A DNA stretch of 64,000 nt from Phycisphaerales bacterium. Its GTDB lineage: Bacteria; Planctomycetota; Phycisphaerae; Phycisphaerales; UBA1924. Each line of letters begins with the position of its first letter. The stretch's first letter is position 1. The stretch spans positions 1-64,000 of the forward strand of contig JADLBU010000002.1 of NCBI GenBank assembly GCA_020847535.1. The letters run 5' to 3'. The position numbers and the translations under genes were made by a program. This document shows, piece after piece, positions 60,181 through 64,000 of the stretch. Under the pieces are notes generated by a model. That model saw only the letters and a program-made list of their open reading frames with translations, searched no databases and was not told the DNA's origin.

Positions 60181-62136
60181 GTGAAGCGCGACGGCATCAT
60201 CCAGCTCGCCGCCACCGCCGTCATGGTGATCGCGCTCGCCTGCGCAGGTGTGCTCGCCGTCAGCCTCAACGCCTCCATCGGGCGAAACCGCCTCGTCTAC
60301 ACCGAGATCGCCGAGAAGGGAGACCCCCCGGAGGTCGCCCTCGGGATCGCCATGGGCGCCTTCCGAGGCATCTTCGTCAACTACCTCTGGATGCGCGCCA
60401 ACGACCTCAAGGAAGATGGCAAGTACTGGGAGGCCATCGAGCTCTCCAAGGCGATCACTCGCCTCCAGCCCCGCTTCCCCCGCGTCTGGGTCTTCCACGC
60501 CTGGAACATGGCGTACAACATCTCCGTCAAGACCCAGACCCCCGAGGAACGCTGGAACTGGGTCCAGGCCGGCATCCGACTCATCCGCGATGAGGCCATC
60601 CCCGCCAATCCCAGCGACCTCATCCTCCACAAGGAGCTCGCCTGGCTCTACCTCCACAAGGTCCAGGCCTACGCCGACGACAGCAACCTCTACTACAAGC
60701 GGAAAGTCGCCGAGGAGTTCACCATCGTCATCGGGGAGCCCCCCCGCGGCGATTCCCTCATGCTCGATCGCCAGGCCGCCATGAAGGCCTACACCGACTG
60801 GTTCCGGGTCATCGTCGATGCCCCCGCGACCATCGATGAGGTGCTCAGCGCAGATCCCACCTCCACCGAGCTCCTCCAGAAACTCGCCGCCATCGTCGGC
60901 CAGGAGCCCTACATCGCGATCCTCCGCCGCTACGAGATCGCCAAGGCCGTCGAGCGCTCCGGCCGCAAGGAGTTCTTCCTCAAGCAGATGGGCACCAAGA
61001 GCGTCGCCTTCCAGGCCCTCGTGATCGATCCAAAGTACGCTCGCGTCTGGAACCTCTTCGTCCCCCACATGCGCAAGCGCGTCCTCACCGACGACTACCA
61101 CTACGAGCCCGTCCGAATGCTCCGCGTCATGCAGAAGTACGGACCCCTCGACTGGCGACACCCCGCCTCCCACGCCGTCTACTGGTCCTCCCGAGGCGTC
61201 GAGCTCTCCCTCCCCCGCTTTACCGAGGCCAACAAGGACAACTTCGACTTCATCAACGTCGATCGCATGACCATCCAGGCGATCCAGGAGCTCCAGCGCT
61301 CCGGGGAGATCTACTTCAACTTCCTCGAGCAGTCGATCATCCGCAACTCCACCTACATGGCGATCCCCAACCCCCACTACACCGAGATCTACGGCGACAT
61401 CATGGATGAGATCATCGCCCGCTCCTGGGCCGACACCGACAAGCGCGCGTACAGCTTCTACGCAGCCGGATACGAGAACTTCCTCAAGGACCAGATCCGC
61501 TTCTTCTATCGCCGAGGTCAGCGTGACGAGGCCGAACGCCTCTACACCCGCCTCCGCAAGCTCCCCCAGGCCAACATGAACGATCCCTCCCGCGCCTGGG
61601 ATCTCTCCAAGCCCCTCGACGAGCTCGTCCAGAACGAACTGGTCGATCGCCAGACCTCCCCCGATGTCGCGCGCGGCGAGATCGTCGGCTCCCTCCAGCG
61701 CGCCTTCAGCACCGGACTCATCGGCGGCAACACCGAGGTCTTCCGCCAGGAACGCGAGTACGCCAAGCGCCAGCACCGCTTCTTCTTCGAGGAGCAATTC
61801 CGCATCAACGCCATCAACCCCGAACTCATCCGCATGGCCCAGATCGACCCTGACTTCCACGTCTTCGAGGGCCAGGTGTTCGCAGCCCTGGCCTCCAACG
61901 TCGGCTTTGACGAGGCCGAGCTCATGTACCTCCGCGCTCCCGATGACCTCCGCGTCTACGCCTACGACCTGCTCCAGGACACCTACCGCAAGGCCGTCAC
62001 CGACAACGCCGCACAGGGTGAGCGACCCTTCGATGTCATCTTCCCCGAGCCCAATGGCCTCGAAGCCCACCGCGCCGCGATGGAGCGCAAGCGCCAGGCC
62101 GAGCAAGCCCGACAGATCCAAAACGAAACCAAGTAG
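60181..62136 (+). CDS. Large membrane-anchored protein, operon partner of the ABC/SPFH genes
   Basis: 651 residues. One N-terminal membrane helix (IIQLAATAVMVIALACAGVL). The rest is soluble and helix-rich with Arg, Tyr and Trp (GAFRGIFVNYLWMRANDLKE, KYWEAIELSKAITRLQPRFP), suggesting TPR-like helical hairpins. No family name is certain. The frame ends after long charged helices. The start is unsure: GTG at 60181 or TTG at 60142. It follows the permease by 45 bp, in the same direction, and closes the operon. Likely extracytoplasmic. Confidence 0.75.
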   Translation: MKRDGIIQLAATAVMVIALACAGVLAVSLNASIGRNRLVYTEIAEKGDPPEVALGIAMGAFRGIFVNYLWMRANDLKEDGKYWEAIELSKAITRLQPRFPRVWVFHAWNMAYNISVKTQTPEERWNWVQAGIRLIRDEAIPANPSDLILHKELAWLYLHKVQAYADDSNLYYKRKVAEEFTIVIGEPPRGDSLMLDRQAAMKAYTDWFRVIVDAPATIDEVLSADPTSTELLQKLAAIVGQEPYIAILRRYEIAKAVERSGRKEFFLKQMGTKSVAFQALVIDPKYARVWNLFVPHMRKRVLTDDYHYEPVRMLRVMQKYGPLDWRHPASHAVYWSSRGVELSLPRFTEANKDNFDFINVDRMTIQAIQELQRSGEIYFNFLEQSIIRNSTYMAIPNPHYTEIYGDIMDEIIARSWADTDKRAYSFYAAGYENFLKDQIRFFYRRGQRDEAERLYTRLRKLPQANMNDPSRAWDLSKPLDELVQNELVDRQTSPDVARGEIVGSLQRAFSTGLIGGNTEVFRQEREYAKRQHRFFFEEQFRINAINPELIRMAQIDPDFHVFEGQVFAALASNVGFDEAELMYLRAPDDLRVYAYDLLQDTYRKAVTDNAAQGERPFDVIFPEPNGLEAHRAAMERKRQAEQARQIQNETK

Positions 62137-62142
62137 GCTTCC

Positions 62143-62238
62143 CCCCGCGTCCCCGCGTCCCCGCGTCCCCGCGTCCCCGCGTCCCCGCGTCCCCGCGTCT
62201 CTCCGTCTCTTCGTCTCTTCGTCTCTTCGTCTCTTCTA
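62143..62238. repeat. Tandem octamer array, 12 units
   Basis: Seven copies of CCCCGCGT are followed by CTCTCCGT, three CTCTTCGT and one CTCTTCTA, all in the same 8-base phase, ending 26 bp before the next start codon. One strand is almost all pyrimidine apart from one or two G per unit. A gradual drift of the unit along the array is visible. Confidence 0.9.
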
Positions 62239-62264
62239 CAATCCCCTCCCCGGAGACACCACAC

Positions 62265-62786
62265 ATGGGCGCATTTGCCGACAGTATCACCCACGCCGCC
62301 AAGCGTTCCCGCACCTACGCCGAGCGGCTCCTCAAGGATGTCCGCCCCGACCAGTTCGCACGCAAGCCCATCGTCGCCGGCGTCCCCATCGACACCAACC
62401 ACCCCGCCTTCGTCTACGGACACCTGGCCCTTTACCCCGCCAAGATCGCCCAGATGATCGGCAAGGACATCCCCGGGATCGCCTCACCCCCCGGCCACGA
62501 GGACCTCTTCAAGAACGGCGCTCCCTGCCAGGATGATCCCCTCGGCACCATCTACCCGGGCATGGACACGCTGACCAGGCACTACTTCAACGCCTACGAC
62601 ACCGTGATCGCCGCCGTCTCCACACTCCCCGACGACATCTTCGCCCGCGAAACCCCCGACCCGCGCTACCGCGAGTTCATGCCCCTGGTCGGCTCCATCA
62701 CCCTCTTCCTCCTCAACAACCACGTCATGGTCCACCTCGGCCAGATCAGCGCCTGGCGCCGATGCATGGGACTCGGGGCGGCGTGA
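62265..62786 (+). CDS. DinB-like protein
   Basis: 173 residues. Four-helix-bundle protein of the DinB/DUF1569 type: FADSITHAAKRSRTYAERLL at the N-terminus, NHPAFVYGHLALYPAK (conserved His and the helix after it), then a late SITLFLLNNHVMVHLGQISA, where the HxxHxGQ-like metal-binding motif is visible. Such proteins are metal-binding and often act in thiol metabolism or stress. The start is preceded by CGGAGA. It lies right after the octamer array. Confidence 0.8.
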   Translation: MGAFADSITHAAKRSRTYAERLLKDVRPDQFARKPIVAGVPIDTNHPAFVYGHLALYPAKIAQMIGKDIPGIASPPGHEDLFKNGAPCQDDPLGTIYPGMDTLTRHYFNAYDTVIAAVSTLPDDIFARETPDPRYREFMPLVGSITLFLLNNHVMVHLGQISAWRRCMGLGAA

Positions 62787-62841
62787 GACAAAAGCTCACA
62801 ACGAAAAAAAAGCTCACATGAGGCGATGACGGCATCGGTTT

Positions 62842-63696
62842 CTATTTGAGCTTTTCGCTTTGAGCTTTGAGCTTGGGACTTTGCCCCTCCACCGTCACCC
62901 GCGCCGGGAACCCGAACCACGAGTTGACCCCCCCCGGCCCCGGATACTTCTCCTCCAGCCTCCCCGTAACCCCCGTCATCCCCTCCGCCTGCGTCACCCA
63001 CCCGGCGTTCACATCCGGGAAATCCACCGAGCAGTTCGCGCACTTCTTCTCGCTCAAGAACCGGATCGGGCACCAGAAGCTCTCGACGTTCCGCAGCATC
63101 TCCGAGCCCAGCGACCAGATCCCCGTCATCCAGTCGCAGTACAGGCACCAGATCAGGTCGTGCCCCACCAGCCCCTCGAACTTCTGCCGGGAGCAGTTCA
63201 CCCAGTCGCCGCTGTTGTACCTGGGAAACCGCACCAGCACCCGGATCGGCGGCCACAGGATGTACTGCGCCACGCGCACGAGCCAGAACATCGGCACCGC
63301 CCCCGCCGTGATCCACACCGCCGTGTGATTGCGGAACCGCCCCACCTTGCGGTTCAGCACATGCACGATCCGCGGACCCTTCAGGTGCTTCCGGTTCCCC
63401 AGCTCGTGCAGCACCGTCCACACCATCACCGACACCACCTGCCCCGCGATCGCGCCGACAAATCCGGCCCACCCCGCGTAGAAAGGCCCGAAGAACAAGG
63501 GCCCCACCGTGAAGTACGTGATCGGCAGATCCAGCAAGGGCGCCCGGCAGAACGCCTCCGAGGCCGCACGCCCCGCGCCCCCCAGCCGCGGCAACAGGTG
63601 CAAAAACCCCGCCCCCAGCAGCATCGCCACCGCAACGATCGCGGCCGTCATCCAGATCGCTTCCAACGCATTCGCAGGAGTAATGAACTCAGGCAT
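62842..63696 (-). CDS. Membrane protein with Cys-rich C-terminal half
   Basis: 284 residues. Membrane segments are clear in the first half: ALEAIWMTAAIVAVAMLLGA, ITYFTVGPLFFGPFYAGWAG, GAIAGQVVSVMVWTVLHELG and WITAGAVPMFWLVRVAQYIL. The C-terminal half is soluble, with Cys at CLYCDWMTG, FWCPIRF and KKCANC (five Cys), which could bind a metal or form disulfides. The final QSPKLKAQSEKLK residues derive from a dispersed AGCTTTGAG-type repeat that has run into the gene. The ATG at 63696 is chosen because the first helix begins near residue 12. Family unknown. Confidence 0.75.
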   Translation of the reverse strand: MPEFITPANALEAIWMTAAIVAVAMLLGAGFLHLLPRLGGAGRAASEAFCRAPLLDLPITYFTVGPLFFGPFYAGWAGFVGAIAGQVVSVMVWTVLHELGNRKHLKGPRIVHVLNRKVGRFRNHTAVWITAGAVPMFWLVRVAQYILWPPIRVLVRFPRYNSGDWVNCSRQKFEGLVGHDLIWCLYCDWMTGIWSLGSEMLRNVESFWCPIRFLSEKKCANCSVDFPDVNAGWVTQAEGMTGVTGRLEEKYPGPGGVNSWFGFPARVTVEGQSPKLKAQSEKLK

Positions 63697-63804
63697 GGGG
63701 CCAGAGTACACCCCTGCAAGCAACCCTGCATGACCGAACTCGATTGAAAAACACACCAGCAATCACCACCACACCCACGACCCCTCTTCCCCCCGCTCTC
63801 CTCA

Positions 63805-63840
63805 CCCTCCGTGGCTCCCCGTATCCCCCCGTGGTGAATT
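63805..63840. repeat. Dispersed intergenic repeat related to the CTCCGTGG element
   Basis: Contains CCTCCGTGGCTCC and CCCCGTGGTGAA, resembling the right arm of the inverted repeat at 34634-34661. Only one arm is present. Low support. Confidence 0.35.
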
Positions 63841-63843
63841 GTC

Positions 63844-64000
63844 TTAGCTGACGCGCCTCGCAAACCGCCTCGCCGGCCCGATCGAAAGCCCCATCGTCCC
63901 CAGGAGCGGCAAGAGCACCGTCCCCAGCGCCAATCCCACCAGCCCCGTGTACAACGAACTCCCCAATCGCCAGATCAGCTGCTGCGTCGCATCGAACTGG
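63844..64000 (-). CDS. C-terminal end of a membrane protein, 5' partial
   Basis: 51 residues are visible to the edge of the window. They contain a hydrophobic stretch (LYTGLVGLALGTVLLPLLGT) and a basic tail (ARRFARRVS). The rest lies outside the window, so the family cannot be named. Reading frame and end are clear. Confidence 0.5.
   Translation of the reverse strand, partial: QFDATQQLIWRLGSSLYTGLVGLALGTVLLPLLGTMGLSIGPARRFARRVS

Noticed and set aside
60124..62121. A 665-codon open frame on the minus strand
   Set aside because: Antisense to the operon gene at 60181-62136. The product is Asp/Glu/Gly/Val-rich with no signal or motif, an artefact of codon bias.
62143..62238. Tandem octamers considered as a CRISPR array
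   Set aside because: Units are only 8 bp, with no spacers and no cas genes nearby.

Overview
The window comes from a high-GC bacterial chromosome, most likely a planctomycete of the class Phycisphaerae. This is inferred, not proven. The supports are: three secreted proteins with a Pro-Ser-Pro variant of the PEP-CTERM sorting tail ending in an Arg cluster (798-1481, 5243-5923, 32303-33010); secreted enzymes ending in a dockerin-like pair of Asp-rich loops with a terminal Gly-Cys (45302-46756, 47323-49518, plus a gene remnant at 36997-37158); a pseudopilin with the H-X9-DG motif (31173-32099); and many dispersed palindromic intergenic repeats. No rRNA, tRNA or CRISPR array was recognised.

Layout. 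1-762: right end of an IS3-family insertion sequence. 798-6118: secreted proteins, a TrkA-like NAD-binding membrane protein with no recognisable K+ filter, and an orphan MlaE-type permease. 6119-9821: a very large secreted protein (Pro-rich stalk, PDZ, about twelve Asp/Gly/Tyr solenoid repeats) divergent from clpS. 10126-24933: mostly housekeeping genes: an MshEN/GspE-N protein, aroA, a GroES-like protein, upp, a lipoprotein, a serine beta-lactamase-like hydrolase, an M20 peptidase, a double zinc-ribbon membrane protein, a PpiC-like lipoprotein, a PrxQ-type peroxiredoxin, a half-length aldehyde dehydrogenase, an AI-2E family permease, a YhaM-like nuclease and a Lon-N protein. 25086-31005: a tightly coupled DUF58/BatA/VWA operon. 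31173-36946: pseudopilin, secreted proteins (DUF4331, DUF4198) and phosphofructokinase. 37246-40187: PhoH-PIN protein and a phytase-like esterase.

40248-45190 is the most unusual block. A phage-like terminase large subunit, a GNAT acetyltransferase, a soluble ABC ATPase and a two-HTH protein form one overlapping operon. It diverges from an XRE/S24 repressor-like gene whose catalytic serine is replaced by alanine. Repeated GTGTGAAC-type half-sites and palindromes lie in the 248 bp between them. No portal, capsid, protease or integrase is visible, so this looks like a compact phage-derived module, not a prophage.

45302-51464: SGNH hydrolase and S8 protease with dockerin-like tails, a DUF167 protein, a small membrane protein and an ABC-2 permease. 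52059-62136: one long operon of three SPFH/band-7 proteins (HflK-like fused to a multi-helix membrane domain, HflC-like, and a third), an ABC ATPase with three repeated short C-terminal motifs, a permease and a large membrane-anchored protein. This suggests a membrane quality-control or export complex. The window ends with a DinB-like protein behind a 12-copy octamer array, a Cys-containing membrane protein and the tail of another membrane protein.

Starts were chosen from Shine-Dalgarno spacing where visible. Family names rest on motif recognition by eye; no database search was run.
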